Source: Actinomycetota bacterium (GTDB lineage: Bacteria > Actinomycetota > Actinomycetes > S36-B12). Taken from it: a stretch of DNA of 35,834 bases. The DNA is taken from positions 1 through 35,834 of the forward strand of contig JAQCEO010000014.1 of NCBI GenBank assembly GCA_027729805.1. Direction: 5' to 3'. Both the position numbers and the translations under genes were made by a program. The notes beneath the pieces were generated by a model. The model saw nothing but the letters and a program-made list of their open reading frames with translations. It was not told where the DNA came from and searched no databases. Each line of letters starts with the position of its first letter. Within the stretch, counting starts at the first letter, position 1. Positions 1 to 9,911 of the stretch are shown here, piece by piece.

Positions 1-302
1 CACCGGGCGAAGTCAGTCGGGGGGTTGGTGGTCGCCGGGAATTGTTAAGCGTTTCGCTATTGCTTTTTGTGTTTTTTTGGTGTTTTCCTTTTTGTACCAA
101 GTGACTTCACAAAATCGCCACTCAAATCCGCTATTGGCCGGCAACCCTTACCCGCTAATTACACCTTGCACGAAGGGCCACTTACGCCCATTAGGATTAA
201 CGGGATTGGTGATGTTGTCGAACTCCACTACTAGGTGGTAGGACCCGACCATCAAGACGAAAATTGATGCAACTACGCCCGGCATTCACCAAACCGAGCA
301 TG

Positions 303-339
303 TCGCCATGATCACCTTTCGCCATGATCACCTTTCGCC
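303..339. repeat. 16-bp tandem repeat (2.3 copies)
   Basis: TCGCCATGATCACCTT at 303-318 and 319-334, then TCGCC. Confidence 0.9.
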
Positions 340-1287
340 TTAGTCGAATGGGTAGGTGACACCCGTTAGTTGTTCACTAATCTGCCAAAGGCGTCGAGCA
401 TCGGCGGTATTCAGCGCTGTTTTGGCACGACCGACGATCTCTGGATGGCCGCGGGTTTCCATAAACCCATCCGGGCCGATGTAGGTGTCGCCGGCTAGGC
501 CGGGTGTGGTGGCGGCAAATAGTGTTGGCAGTGCGCCCATTGCTGCTGATTGCGAAATCAGATTTACACTCATTGACGTCAACTTTGCTTCGATCAAACT
601 TCCGCGCATACTCGGGCCGACGCTTTGCAGGTTGGTGGACGCGAACCCTGGATGGGCGGCGAGCGCGAGGATCGACAGGTGGGCTTGGTCAATGCGGCGT
701 TGGAGTTCGGCGGTGAAAAGCAGATTGGCGAGTTTGCTCTGACTGTAGGACCGCCAATGGCCATAATGCCGGTCGCCCATCAGATCCTCGAAATTCATCC
801 GCCCCATGCGATGGGCCAGCGAGGCGACAGTGACGATGCGGGAGTTGGGCACCGCGACCAAGGCGGGCAGCAGCAGGCCGGTCAGAGCAAAGTGTCCCAG
901 GTGGTTGGTGCCAAGTTGCATTTCGAAGCCGTCGGCCGTGTTCCGCTTTGGGATGGCCATGATGCCGGCGTTATTGATGAGCAGGTCCAAGCCTTGGGGG
1001 TTGGCGGTGGACCAGCTTTGGGCGAAGGCGCGTACGGAGGTTAGATCCGCAAGATCTAGCCGGGCTAGATCTACGTGCGCGGCCGGGGCGGTGGCGCGAA
1101 TTTGGTCCGCTGCCACCTGGCCTTTGCCCAGATCGCGGATGGCCATAGTGACTTTCGCACCATGTGCCGCGAGGGCCTCGGCGGTACAAAAACCGAGGCC
1201 GGAGTTGGCCCCGGTGACGATGGCGGTGCGGCCGGTCAGGTCTGGTAAATCGATCAGCTCCCATTTGGTGTTCCGGGCTGCCCGCAT
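340..1287 (-). CDS. Short-chain dehydrogenase/reductase (SDR, retinol-dehydrogenase-like)
   Basis: TGANSGLG cofactor motif, NNAG, YSQSK active site. The listed ORF runs to 1521 but the N-terminal extension overlaps two tRNAs; the internal Met at 1287 (MRAARNTKWELIDLPDLTGRTAIVTGANSGLG) is the likely start. Confidence 0.85.
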   Translation of the reverse strand: MRAARNTKWELIDLPDLTGRTAIVTGANSGLGFCTAEALAAHGAKVTMAIRDLGKGQVAADQIRATAPAAHVDLARLDLADLTSVRAFAQSWSTANPQGLDLLINNAGIMAIPKRNTADGFEMQLGTNHLGHFALTGLLLPALVAVPNSRIVTVASLAHRMGRMNFEDLMGDRHYGHWRSYSQSKLANLLFTAELQRRIDQAHLSILALAAHPGFASTNLQSVGPSMRGSLIEAKLTSMSVNLISQSAAMGALPTLFAATTPGLAGDTYIGPDGFMETRGHPEIVGRAKTALNTADARRLWQISEQLTGVTYPFD

Positions 1288-1377
1288 TGGCCAAGTGTCG
1301 CCGATTCGGGTAAATCCTTCAGTTCGGGTACCATTTTTTCCCTGGGCCGCCTTTCTTGTACGCTTGCGGGGCTTTGT

Positions 1378-1450
1378 GCCCCAATAGCTCAGACGGCAGA
1401 GCGTCTCCATGGTAAGGAGAAGGTCTACGGTTCGATTCCGTATTGGGGCT
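1378..1450 (+). tRNA. tRNA-Thr(GGT)
   Basis: Acceptor GCCCCAA/TTGGGGC, anticodon stem TCTCC/GGAGA with loop ATGGTAA, T-arm TACGG-TTCGATT-CCGTA. Confidence 0.95.
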
Positions 1451-1485
1451 CGGTTGGTGCACCCGCCCCCGCGGAGGCACCCCAA

Positions 1486-1558
1486 GGCGGGGTAGCTCAG
1501 TTGGTAGAGCAAGCGGCTCATAATCGCTGTGTCGCCGGTTCAAGTCCGGCCTCCGCTA
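1486..1558 (+). tRNA. tRNA-Met(CAT), elongator type
   Basis: Cloverleaf: TAGCTC D-arm, anticodon loop CTCATAA between AGCGG/TCGCT, T-arm GCCGG-TTCAAGT-CCGGC, acceptor GGCGGGG/CTCCGCT. Confidence 0.92.
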
Positions 1559-1634
1559 CTTCGCAAGGAGAAGGACAAGGGTCACGCGACCGCGTGGCTG
1601 CTAGGGGAGTTGCTCAAAGGAAAGAGGAAGTGCC

Positions 1635-1802
1635 GTGGCCAAGGCCAGCGACGTACGACCAAAGATCACCATGGCGTGCGAAGAGTGCAAAGACCGTAAC
1701 TACATAACCAAGAAGAACCGCCGCAACGATCCCGATCGCCTTGAGGCCAAGAAGTTCTGCCCGAAATGCAAGAAGCACACCGTGCACAAAGAGACCCGCT
1801 AG
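1635..1802 (+). CDS. rpmG: 50S ribosomal protein L33
   Basis: GTG start; translation [55 protein letters not shown], with CxxC pairs. Below the ORF-track size cut-off. Confidence 0.97.
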   Translation: MAKASDVRPKITMACEECKDRNYITKKNRRNDPDRLEAKKFCPKCKKHTVHKETR

Positions 1803-1819
1803 TTTTGCGCCGCTGACCA

Positions 1820-2272
1820 ATGGCGCTTAACCCGAATTTCATTGGCCGCACCTACCCGTCGAGTGAGCCTTATCTCGTTGGGCGCGAGAAGATTCGTGAG
1901 TTCGCGAGCGCCACCTGCGACTTCAATCCTGCCTACCACGATATTGCGGCAGCCCAAGGCCTTGGTTACCGCGACTTGGTGGCGCCGCCGACCTTCGCAT
2001 TCACTGTCGTATTCGCGTCATCGAGGCTAGTAGTCATGGACCCTGATCTTGGGTTGGACTACACCAAGGTCGTTCATGGCGAAGAGTCGTTCGTGTACTC
2101 CCGACCAGTAGTTGCAGGTGATGAACTAGTCGTCACAAACACGATCGAAAACATTCGCGCCGCCGCTGGAAATGACATGATCACCGTTAAGAGTTCGGTC
2201 AGCACTACCTCTGGGGAGCTGGTGGTTGTTACCACAATGGTTATCGTCGCTCGCGGAACGGACTCCCAGTGA
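1820..2272 (+). CDS. hadA: FAS1-like/MaoC-type dehydratase, HadA-like (UPF0336)
   Basis: VGREKIREFASATCDFNPAYHD...APPTFAFTVVF; located directly after rpmG as in other actinobacteria. Confidence 0.85.
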   Translation: MALNPNFIGRTYPSSEPYLVGREKIREFASATCDFNPAYHDIAAAQGLGYRDLVAPPTFAFTVVFASSRLVVMDPDLGLDYTKVVHGEESFVYSRPVVAGDELVVTNTIENIRAAAGNDMITVKSSVSTTSGELVVVTTMVIVARGTDSQ

Positions 2273-2697
2273 CCACGAACTTGAAATACGCAGATGTCGA
2301 AGTCGGCACCAAATTGCCTGCTCTGTCGGTTCCGATTCAACGCCTGAACTTGATCAAGTACGCGGGTGCCTCGGGTGATTTCAATATCATCCATTGGAAT
2401 GAGCGTTTTGCGACCTCGGTTGGCCTACCGAATGTGATCGCCCATGGGATGTTCACGATGGCATCAGCGATTCGGGTCGTAACCGATTGGGCCGGTGACC
2501 CAGGTTCAGTAATCGAATACGGAGTCCGTTTCACGCGACCGGTACCCGTTCCCGATGATGGGGTAGGTGCGCTGCTCGAAATAAGCGGTGAGGTCACCGA
2601 GCTACTCGATGCACACCGCGTACGAGTCACCTTGACAGTAAGCAGCGCCGGACAAACTGTGCTTGGTAAAGCGCAGGCTGTGGTTCAGCTCGCGTGA
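2269..2697 (+). CDS. hadB: MaoC-like hydratase, HadB-like
   Basis: Hot-dog hydratase motif YAGASGDFNIIHWNERFATSVGLPNVIAHGMFTM; 4-nt GTGA overlap with the upstream gene. Confidence 0.88.
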   Translation: MTTNLKYADVEVGTKLPALSVPIQRLNLIKYAGASGDFNIIHWNERFATSVGLPNVIAHGMFTMASAIRVVTDWAGDPGSVIEYGVRFTRPVPVPDDGVGALLEISGEVTELLDAHRVRVTLTVSSAGQTVLGKAQAVVQLA

Positions 2698-3632
2698 GCG
2701 AGGCCCCGCGCGAGATCATCGATCTGGCTGAACGCCGGCAGGTCGCGCGCGCCGCTCGTGATTTTCAGCTCGCTGATCTCCTGCGCGATCAGATAGCAAC
2801 TGCGGGCTGGGTCCTGGCCGATACCGCCGATGGCTTCCAGCTGGCGGAGAAGCCACCGTTTCACGTATATGTCACGCTCGCTGATGCGCTCATTGACCCA
2901 CCACCGGTCGGCCGTGAGGGATGTGGTGTCGGGCTCATCGTTGACGGTTGGCCAGAAGATGTGCGCACCTGCTTGACCGCCCTCTTGGAGTTCGCTCCCA
3001 AAGAGGTGCGGATTATCGTTCTCGATCTGGGCAATGTTGATGACGCCGGCTTAGTCGCGCATGAAATCTCGTTGGAGCAGCAAGACCGAGTGCACGTCAT
3101 CCATGTGGGGCAATCCCTGGAGCAGGTGGGTTGGGGTAGAGCTTGCGGTGCATTGATTGAGTTGGATCCAGCCGCCGCACATGTGGTCATGGACCTGTCA
3201 TCGGTGCTGACCGGTGATGCGATAACGCCTTTGCTCGCCGCGCTGGCGGAGCCAGGAGTGGTGGCGGTGGGCTGGCGGGGTACAAATGTTGATATCGCGG
3301 ATTGGCGGTCGGTGGTAGATGCCGGACCAGGTGAAGTCGATGTGCTCTTGGGTTACCTCTTAATCGTTGACGGGGCAGCAGCTCGCGCCACGTTGCCGAG
3401 CCCAAAGGCAAAGTTCTACCGCAATGGTGATCTTGAGTGGTCATTGCTACTGCGTGCCGCCGGTGGGCGGTTGGTCGTACCGACCGGGGCGCTGCCTGTC
3501 GAGCAGGCCCGGCACCGCGGGTACCACGACTCAGACCCAGAACTTCGAGATCGTGAGTCGAAAAAGAACTATGACCGACTCTTGCAGCAATTTCGTGGCC
3601 GTGTCGAGATTCTCGCACCGCGATCCTCATAG
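2694..3632 (+). CDS. Putative glycosyltransferase-like protein with an N-terminal CysRS C-terminal-like helical segment
   Basis: N-term ERRQVARAARDFQLADLLRDQIATAGWVLADTADGFQL resembles the cysteinyl-tRNA synthetase C-terminal motif; remainder looks GT-A/GT2-like. GTGA overlap with hadB. Confidence 0.55.
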   Translation: MSEAPREIIDLAERRQVARAARDFQLADLLRDQIATAGWVLADTADGFQLAEKPPFHVYVTLADALIDPPPVGREGCGVGLIVDGWPEDVRTCLTALLEFAPKEVRIIVLDLGNVDDAGLVAHEISLEQQDRVHVIHVGQSLEQVGWGRACGALIELDPAAAHVVMDLSSVLTGDAITPLLAALAEPGVVAVGWRGTNVDIADWRSVVDAGPGEVDVLLGYLLIVDGAAARATLPSPKAKFYRNGDLEWSLLLRAAGGRLVVPTGALPVEQARHRGYHDSDPELRDRESKKNYDRLLQQFRGRVEILAPRSS

Positions 3633-3642
3633 GCTGACGACC

Positions 3643-4677
3643 ATGCGCTTAGCAGACCTCACCACGATGGGGGTTGGTGGTGCACCGGATGTGCTGCGGA
3701 CGTGCATGGCCACCAATGAGCTCATCGAGCGGGTGCGTGGGTTAGACGATGCCCGTGAGCGGGTGCTCATACTCGGCGGTGGCAGCAATATCTTGATGAG
3801 CGACGACCCATTCCATGGCACCGTGCTTCAGATTGCAACTCGGGGCATCGAAATTGAAGTGGGTGATGGTGTCGTGCGGCTAACCGTGGCCGCCGGTGAG
3901 CCGTGGGATGCCTTGGTTGAGCTCTGTGTCGTCAACGGCTGGTCCGGAATTGAGGCCCTGTCGGGAATACCTGGTCTTGTCGGGGCCACCCCCATTCAAA
4001 ATGTAGGTGCTTACGGTCAAGAGATTTCGCAGGTGATCGAATCCGTCCGTGTACTTGATCGCGCCAATGGGTCAGTCGAAGTCTTCGACAATGCTGAGTG
4101 CCTGTTCGAATATCGATCCAGCATCTTCAAGCGTCACCCGAATCGTTGGTTGATTGTCGCGGTCACCATCGAACTTCGTGATTCCGGGAATTGTCTTGTG
4201 CGCTATGCCGAACTCGCTACTGCCTTAGGTATCGAGGTAGGTGGGGTGGCCGCTCCGGGAGCGGTCAGGTCCGCGGTGCTCGCGCTGCGAGCCGCAAAGG
4301 GCATGGTGCTTGATGTTGATGACGAGGACAGTCGCAGTGTTGGGTCATTTTTCACCAACCCGATAGTTACCGGTGAAATCGACGCAAATATCCCACCGGC
4401 CTGCCCAAGGTATCCGGCCACCGGTGGCATTAAGTTAAGCGCGGCTTGGTTAATTGAGCAAGCCGGTGTGACAAAGGGTTGGTGCCTTACTAAAAGTTCA
4501 CGGGCACGGGTGTCCAATAAGCACACCTTGGCCATCGTTGCGAAAAGTGGAGCAACGGCAGCGGAGGTCATCGAACTAGCAGCGCATATTCAACAGTTGG
4601 TGCTGGTAAAGTACGCGATTTTGCTTGAGCCTGAGCCGACCTTGGTGAACTGCTCGCTCGCCGGCGCGAAAACTTAA
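3643..4677 (+). CDS. murB: UDP-N-acetylenolpyruvoylglucosamine reductase
   Basis: TTMGVGGAPD, ILGGGSNILMSD, GIEALSGIPGLVGATPIQNVGAYGQEI, SVGSFFTNPIV. Listed ORF starts at 3367 inside the previous gene; ATG at 3643 gives the MurB start. Confidence 0.95.
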   Translation: MRLADLTTMGVGGAPDVLRTCMATNELIERVRGLDDARERVLILGGGSNILMSDDPFHGTVLQIATRGIEIEVGDGVVRLTVAAGEPWDALVELCVVNGWSGIEALSGIPGLVGATPIQNVGAYGQEISQVIESVRVLDRANGSVEVFDNAECLFEYRSSIFKRHPNRWLIVAVTIELRDSGNCLVRYAELATALGIEVGGVAAPGAVRSAVLALRAAKGMVLDVDDEDSRSVGSFFTNPIVTGEIDANIPPACPRYPATGGIKLSAAWLIEQAGVTKGWCLTKSSRARVSNKHTLAIVAKSGATAAEVIELAAHIQQLVLVKYAILLEPEPTLVNCSLAGAKT

Positions 4678-4682
4678 GCCAG

Positions 4683-5897
4683 TCACTCCGCCTCACCGAG
4701 AAGCTTGGCCATGCGGGTGACTCCTTCGACGATCTCATCGTCACCAAGTGCGTACGAAAGTCGCAGGTAGCCGGGGGTGCCGAAAGCTTCGCCCGGGACG
4801 ATCGCGACCTCCGCCTCGTCAAGAATCAAACCGGCGAGATCGACCGACGAGGTGATAACGGTGCCGCGAATTGTTTTGCCAATTAGGCCCTTTACCGACG
4901 GGTATACGTAGAACGCACCATCGGGTAATGGGCAGGTAACACCCGGTATGGCATCGAGCATGCCGGTGATCAATTTGCGCCGCCGGTCAAATGCGAATTT
5001 CATTTCATCGACCGCGGCCAGATCACCTGAGACTGCGGTGAGTGCGGCGATCTGCGAGATGTTGGCAACATTTGAAGTCGAGTGTGACTGCAGATTGGTG
5101 GCCGCCTTGATCACATCAAGTGGCCCGATCATCCAGCCCACCCGCCAGCCGGTCATCGCATAGGTTTTCGCGACGCCATTTATGATCACGCAGGTGTCGG
5201 CTAGTTCGGGGACGAGGACCGGCATGGACGAGAACTGCGCAGCACCATAAACCAGGTGTTCGTAGATCTCGTCGGTGACAACCCAGATGCCGGCGGCGAG
5301 TGCCCATTCGCCGATGGCTTTAACCTCGGCGGGGGAGTAAACCGCACCGGTGGGGTTCGAGGGTGAGACGAAAACCAGAATCTTGGTACGCGGGGTGCGG
5401 GCGGCCTCAAGTTGGGCCACGGTGGCCCGGTAACCGCTGGTCTCGTCGGTCATGACTTCAACGGGCACCCCACCGGCCAGTCGGATTGCCTCCGGGTAGG
5501 TGGTCCAGTACGGGGCCGGCAAGATGGCCTCATCTCCTGGGTCCAGCAGGGCCGCAAAGGCGTTGTATAAGGCTTGTTTTCCGCCATTGGTAACCAAGAC
5601 CTGGGCCGCGGACACCTGATAGCCCGAGTCACGCAGAGTTTTCGCGGCGATGGCCTCCTTCAGCTCCGGTAGCCCACCGGCCGGGGTGTAACGGTGCCAC
5701 TTGGGCAAGTTGGCCGCGGTGACTGCCGCCTCGACGATGTAACCCGGGGTTGGAAAGTCCGGTTCACCGGCTCCGAACCCAATAACCGGCCGCCCGGCGG
5801 CCTTTAAGGCTTTGGCCTTGGCGTCGACCGCCAGCGTGGCCGACTCGGTGATAGCGGCGATCCGGCGGGAAACTCTGGGTGCAGGCGAGGAGGTCAT
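4683..5897 (-). CDS. aspC: PLP-dependent aspartate aminotransferase family (class I/II)
   Basis: [64 protein letters not shown] (PLP lysine). Confidence 0.93.
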   Translation of the reverse strand: MTSSPAPRVSRRIAAITESATLAVDAKAKALKAAGRPVIGFGAGEPDFPTPGYIVEAAVTAANLPKWHRYTPAGGLPELKEAIAAKTLRDSGYQVSAAQVLVTNGGKQALYNAFAALLDPGDEAILPAPYWTTYPEAIRLAGGVPVEVMTDETSGYRATVAQLEAARTPRTKILVFVSPSNPTGAVYSPAEVKAIGEWALAAGIWVVTDEIYEHLVYGAAQFSSMPVLVPELADTCVIINGVAKTYAMTGWRVGWMIGPLDVIKAATNLQSHSTSNVANISQIAALTAVSGDLAAVDEMKFAFDRRRKLITGMLDAIPGVTCPLPDGAFYVYPSVKGLIGKTIRGTVITSSVDLAGLILDEAEVAIVPGEAFGTPGYLRLSYALGDDEIVEGVTRMAKLLGEAE

Positions 5898-5930
5898 GAA
5901 CCCAGTATTTCAGGTGGACCGGCGCCCGGA

Positions 5931-5961
5931 TTGGACCCCTCCGCGGGTGGGACCGTAGAAT
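5931..5961 (+). promoter_or_regulatory. Predicted sigma70-type promoter for tRNA-Trp/secE/nusG
   Basis: TTGGAC (5931-5936), 19-nt spacer, TAGAAT (5956-5961). Confidence 0.5.
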
Positions 5962-6020
5962 CTGGTCGCGGTTAGTCCGTTGGCGTTAGCCTGCCCGCAG
6001 GTTGACACTCGGTGGGCCGA

Positions 6021-6093
6021 AGGGTCGTAGCTCAATTGGTAGAGCACCGGTCTCCAACACCGACGGTTGGGGGTTCAAGTCCCTCCGGCCCTG
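6021..6093 (+). tRNA. tRNA-Trp(CCA)
   Basis: Acceptor AGGGTCG/CGGCCCT, anticodon loop CTCCAAC, T-arm with TTCAAGT; upstream of secE-nusG as is common in actinobacteria. Confidence 0.95.
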
Positions 6094-6186
6094 CGCAGAG
6101 GTACGAGCAGCAATGCCAGCACGAAAAGCACCACCAGCTCCAAAAGTAGTCAAGCCAGAAGTTATGCGACGACCTGAAAGCGAGCA

Positions 6187-6435
6187 ATGACCGACACCGA
6201 CGTCTCCCATGGTCGCGAAAGCGGATCGGGTGACCGAGGGCGCCCCGGATTTTTCGGGCGCCTAGCGTTGTTTGTCCGCCAGGTCATTGTGGAACTTCGA
6301 AAAGTAATTTGGCCCACCCGAAAAGAACTTATTGCTTACACCATCGTGGTTATCGCATTTGTAATTCTTATGGGTGCGATTATCGCGGGCTTTGATTACA
6401 TATTCACCCAAGGTGTCTTGTTCATCTTTGGCTGA
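6187..6435 (+). CDS. secE: Preprotein translocase subunit SecE
   Basis: FVRQVIVELRKVIWPTRKELIAYTIVVIAFVILMGAIIAGFDYIF: canonical SecE core. Confidence 0.95.
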   Translation: MTDTDVSHGRESGSGDRGRPGFFGRLALFVRQVIVELRKVIWPTRKELIAYTIVVIAFVILMGAIIAGFDYIFTQGVLFIFG

Positions 6436-6475
6436 CCAAGAACTTTCTGACCACCGAACTAGGAGATAGCCCACC

Positions 6476-7333
6476 GTGTCCGACCAGGACCAGCAACAGC
6501 CCGCACCCTCGGCGGATCCATTTGCGATCGCGGCCCCCAAGGCGCAAGACGACGCGGTAGCAGACGCTGACGCGCTCCTTGCCGCTCTGCTAGAAGGTGA
6601 GAACGCTGACGCAGCAACCATTGAAGTGGCTGTTGAATTAGCTGTTGAATTAGCTGTTGAGGAAGCCATCGAAGCGGCAGTCGAAGAAGCACTTATTGAG
6701 GAACTCCTCGAAGAAGAGGAAGAAGTCGATTTAATTGCGCAATTTCGCGAGCAGATGCGCTTAGCGCCCGGCGACTGGTACGTCATTCACTCGTACGCGG
6801 GATTTGAGAATAAAGTTAAGATGAACCTTGAGTCGCGCATCAGCTCGCTGAGCATGGAGGACTACATCTTTCAGGTCGAGGTGCCGATGGAGGAAGTCAC
6901 CGAAATCAAAAGTGGCGTGCGCAAACAGGTCCGGCGCAATAAGTTCCCCGGGTACGTGCTAGTCCGACTTGACCTGACCGATGAATCCTGGGGTGCGGTT
7001 CGCCACACCCCAGGGGTTACCGGCTTCGTGGGCCATGGGCACCAGCCGTCGCCACTTTCGGTAGACGAGGTCACCGCGATTCTCGCCCCGGTTCCGGAGA
7101 AGAAGGCCGGCGTACCCGGTAGTCCCAGCGCAGGGGGCGTGGCCGCGGCGGAGGCCGTTTATGTTGATTTCTTGGTCGGTGATTCGGTCACGGTTGTTGA
7201 TGGGCCGTTTGCGACTTTGCATGCGACTATCTCCGAGATTAATATCGAAGGGCAAAAAGTCACCGGTTTGGTCGAGATTTTCGGTCGCGAAACTCCGGTC
7301 GAACTCGCATTCAGTCAGATCGACAAGAACTAA
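6476..7333 (+). CDS. nusG: Transcription termination/antitermination factor NusG with acidic N-terminal extension
   Basis: [56 protein letters not shown] region [16 protein letters not shown] start. Confidence 0.97.
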   Translation: MSDQDQQQPAPSADPFAIAAPKAQDDAVADADALLAALLEGENADAATIEVAVELAVELAVEEAIEAAVEEALIEELLEEEEEVDLIAQFREQMRLAPGDWYVIHSYAGFENKVKMNLESRISSLSMEDYIFQVEVPMEEVTEIKSGVRKQVRRNKFPGYVLVRLDLTDESWGAVRHTPGVTGFVGHGHQPSPLSVDEVTAILAPVPEKKAGVPGSPSAGGVAAAEAVYVDFLVGDSVTVVDGPFATLHATISEINIEGQKVTGLVEIFGRETPVELAFSQIDKN

Positions 7334-7390
7334 CCGCCAACTCCCGGGGGCGCCGTCTCCGGGTCACCACAACGAAGGACCTAACACACC

Positions 7391-7825
7391 ATGGCACCGA
7401 AGAAAAAAAAGGTCACCGGCCTGATCAAGCTGCAGATTCAAGCTGGTCTGGCAAATCCGGCACCGCCCGTTGGCCCAGCACTTGGCCAGCACGGTGTAAA
7501 CATTATGGAGTTCTGCAAGGCCTATAACGCGGCCACGGAGAACCAGCGTGGCAATGTGATTCCCGTCGAGATCACGGTCTACGAAGACCGCAGTTTCGAT
7601 TTCACCCTTAAGACCCCGCCGGCGTCGCGGTTGATCCTTAAGGCTGCCGGCCTGGAAAAGGGCTCGGGCAATCCGCCAAAGGTAAAGGCTGGCTCAATCA
7701 CCAAGAACCAGGTGCGCGAGATCGCTGAAACGAAAATGCCTGACCTAAATGCCAATGACGTCGATGCCGCGATGAAGATCATCGAAGGCACCGCACGTCA
7801 GATGGGTATCACCGTTACCGCATAG
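7391..7825 (+). CDS. rplK: 50S ribosomal protein L11
   Basis: [37 protein letters not shown]. Confidence 0.99.
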   Translation: MAPKKKKVTGLIKLQIQAGLANPAPPVGPALGQHGVNIMEFCKAYNAATENQRGNVIPVEITVYEDRSFDFTLKTPPASRLILKAAGLEKGSGNPPKVKAGSITKNQVREIAETKMPDLNANDVDAAMKIIEGTARQMGITVTA

Positions 7826-7886
7826 CAATTGAACCAAGTGGGAGGGCCGCGGTGGCCCGCCGACCACAACCTGCGAAGGAGCAGAG

Positions 7887-8600
7887 ATGAAGCGCAGTAA
7901 GGCATATTTGAAGGCCGCAGAGTTAATTGATCAAGACGCCCTGTATTCACCCCTTTCGGCCGTCCGCATTGTCAAAAAAGGGATCTCAACTAAGTTCGAT
8001 CCAACAGTTGAGGTTGCGATGAGACTCGGTGTTGACCCCCGAAAAGCCGATCAAATGGTGCGCGGCACCGTTAACCTGCCGCACGGCACCGGCAAGACCG
8101 CGCGGGTCCTAGTTTTCGCCAATGGGGAAAAAGCAGATGAAGCCCGTGCCGCGGGTGCTGACTTTGTTGGCTCCGACGAACTCATCGCCAAAGTGGCTGG
8201 CGGCTGGACGGATTTCGATGCGGCCGTGGCGACTCCCGATCTCATGGGTAAGGTCGGCACGCTCGGCAAGGTGCTCGGCCCCCGTGGCTTGATGCCCAAC
8301 CCAAAGACCGGAACGGTCACCATGGACGTCGCTAAAGCAATTGACGATATCAAGGGCGGCAAGATCGAGATGCGGCTCGACAAGCATGCGAATATGCAAT
8401 TTCCGATCGGCAAAGCTTCCTTCACCGAGCAGCAACTGGTCGATAATTACGCGGCCGCTTTAGATGAGATCCTTCGCTTGAAGCCAGCGTCGGCCAAGGG
8501 TCGCTATGTCAAGAAGGCCACGATCTCGTCCACGATGGGCCCGGGGGTGCCGGTTGATCCCAACCGGGTCAAGAACCTCAGCGCTGAGGACGATATCTAG
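7887..8600 (+). CDS. rplA: 50S ribosomal protein L1
   Basis: [26 protein letters not shown]...[15 protein letters not shown]. Confidence 0.99.
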   Translation: MKRSKAYLKAAELIDQDALYSPLSAVRIVKKGISTKFDPTVEVAMRLGVDPRKADQMVRGTVNLPHGTGKTARVLVFANGEKADEARAAGADFVGSDELIAKVAGGWTDFDAAVATPDLMGKVGTLGKVLGPRGLMPNPKTGTVTMDVAKAIDDIKGGKIEMRLDKHANMQFPIGKASFTEQQLVDNYAAALDEILRLKPASAKGRYVKKATISSTMGPGVPVDPNRVKNLSAEDDI

Positions 8601-8812
8601 GATTTGCCAAATGTGGGGCAGGCGCCCTAGCCTGCCCCTACCAAAGACCGCTGGTCGCGCTCACCCCGGAACCCCGGGGCAAGTGTCGAAGGCCTCGCTC
8701 AAGCGGGCGGCCCGCGCAGGATAACGAAGCTAGGCCGCCAGTTGCGGTTCCGAGCCCCGTGCGCCTGCGCCGGGGCGTTTTGCTTGACCGGGACCGCAAC
8801 GAAAGGAACCCA
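8601..8812 (+). ncRNA. Probable ribosomal protein L10 leader (cis-regulatory) with an attenuator hairpin
   Basis: 212-nt structured spacer before rplJ: GGGGCAGG/CCTGCCCC hairpin, then GCCCCG (8754-8759)/CGGGGC (8771-8776) followed by GTTTTG just before the RBS. Position matches the known L10 leader. Confidence 0.6.
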
Positions 8813-9460
8813 ATGGCCCGGCCGACAAAGGTGACCACCGTCGCCGATCTCGCCGACCACTTCCGCACCTCGAGTGCGACTGTGCTCACCGAATACCGCG
8901 GACTCACCGTGGCGCAGTTCAAGGAGCTGCGCCGTTCCCTCGGCGATACCGTTACTTACGCGGTAGTGAAGAACACCCTGACCAAGATTGCGGCCAAAGA
9001 TGCCGGAGTTACCGGTATCGATGGCCTCCTAAGCGGCCCGAGCGCTATCGCCTTCATCAAGGGCGATGCGGTTGACGCGGCCAAGGGCATTCGTAATTTT
9101 GCCAAGGCCAACCCGGCACTGGTTATCAAGGGCGGGGTGCTGGACGGCGTATTTCTAAGTGCGCAGGACATCGTTCGGCTCGCCGATCTTGAGTCCCGCG
9201 AGGTATTGCTTGCCAAGTTGTCCTACGCCATGAAGGCCAAGCAATCGCAGGCCGCCGCGTTGTTTTCGGCCTCGCTGGCCAAGACTGCTCGGGCCCTGGG
9301 CGCACTCCAATCCAAGTTGGCCGCGGGCGCACCGGCTGACGAAGCGCCAGTTGCCGAGGCAGCCGCTGACGAAGCGCCAGTTGCCGAGGCAGCCGCTGAC
9401 GAAGTTGTTGCTGACGAGATTGTTACCGAAGTAGTTACCGAGGAAATCCCCGAGGGCTAA
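8813..9460 (+). CDS. rplJ: 50S ribosomal protein L10
   Basis: [43 protein letters not shown]; listed ORF start at 8759 lies in the leader. Confidence 0.98.
   Translation: MARPTKVTTVADLADHFRTSSATVLTEYRGLTVAQFKELRRSLGDTVTYAVVKNTLTKIAAKDAGVTGIDGLLSGPSAIAFIKGDAVDAAKGIRNFAKANPALVIKGGVLDGVFLSAQDIVRLADLESREVLLAKLSYAMKAKQSQAAALFSASLAKTARALGALQSKLAAGAPADEAPVAEAAADEAPVAEAAADEVVADEIVTEVVTEEIPEG
9335..9404. repeat. 30-bp tandem repeat within the rplJ 3' end
   Basis: GCTGACGAAGCGCCAGTTGCCGAGGCAGCC at 9335-9364 and 9365-9394, plus partial GCTGACGAAG. Confidence 0.9.
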
Positions 9461-9521
9461 AGCCCACCACCACCCGGCCCTACGGGGTAATACCCCACCG
9501 GAAAACCGAAAGGACGCCACC

Positions 9522-9911
9522 ATGGCGAAGATGAGCACCGATGAATTACTTGATGCATTCAAGGAAATGACCCTCCTGGAACTCTCTGAGTTCGTCAAGG
9601 TCTTCGAAGACACCTTTGACGTAACCGCGGCAGCACCTGTTGCCGCCCCGGTTGCCGCTCCCGCGGGCGGCGGCGGCGACGCCGGCGGCTCAGCTGACCA
9701 AGATGAGTTCGATGTGATTCTCGAAGTTGCGGGCGAGAACAAGATCCCCGTCATCAAGGAGGTGCGCGCGCTCACCAGTCTTGGGCTCAAGGAGGCCAAG
9801 GATCTGGTTGAGGCGGCGCCCAAGGCCGTGCTGGAGAAGGTCAACAAGGAGGCCGCCGACAAGGCGAAGGCCGTCCTTGAGGCCGTCGGCGCCACCGTTT
9901 CAATCAAGTAG
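9522..9911 (+). CDS. rplL: 50S ribosomal protein L7/L12
   Basis: [45 protein letters not shown]. Confidence 0.99.
   Translation: MAKMSTDELLDAFKEMTLLELSEFVKVFEDTFDVTAAAPVAAPVAAPAGGGGDAGGSADQDEFDVILEVAGENKIPVIKEVRALTSLGLKEAKDLVEAAPKAVLEKVNKEAADKAKAVLEAVGATVSIK

Noticed and set aside
1288-1521. N-terminal extension of the minus-strand SDR ORF
   Set aside because: It runs antisense through tRNA-Thr and tRNA-Met; the SDR domain starts normally at the Met at 1287.
3367-3642. N-terminal extension of the murB ORF
   Set aside because: Overlaps the upstream gene in another frame and lacks MurB similarity; ATG 3643 gives the normal start.
6002-6112. Upstream part of the 62-aa ORF overlapping tRNA-Trp
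   Set aside because: Translates the tRNA gene; only the mini-ORF from 6113 is worth considering.
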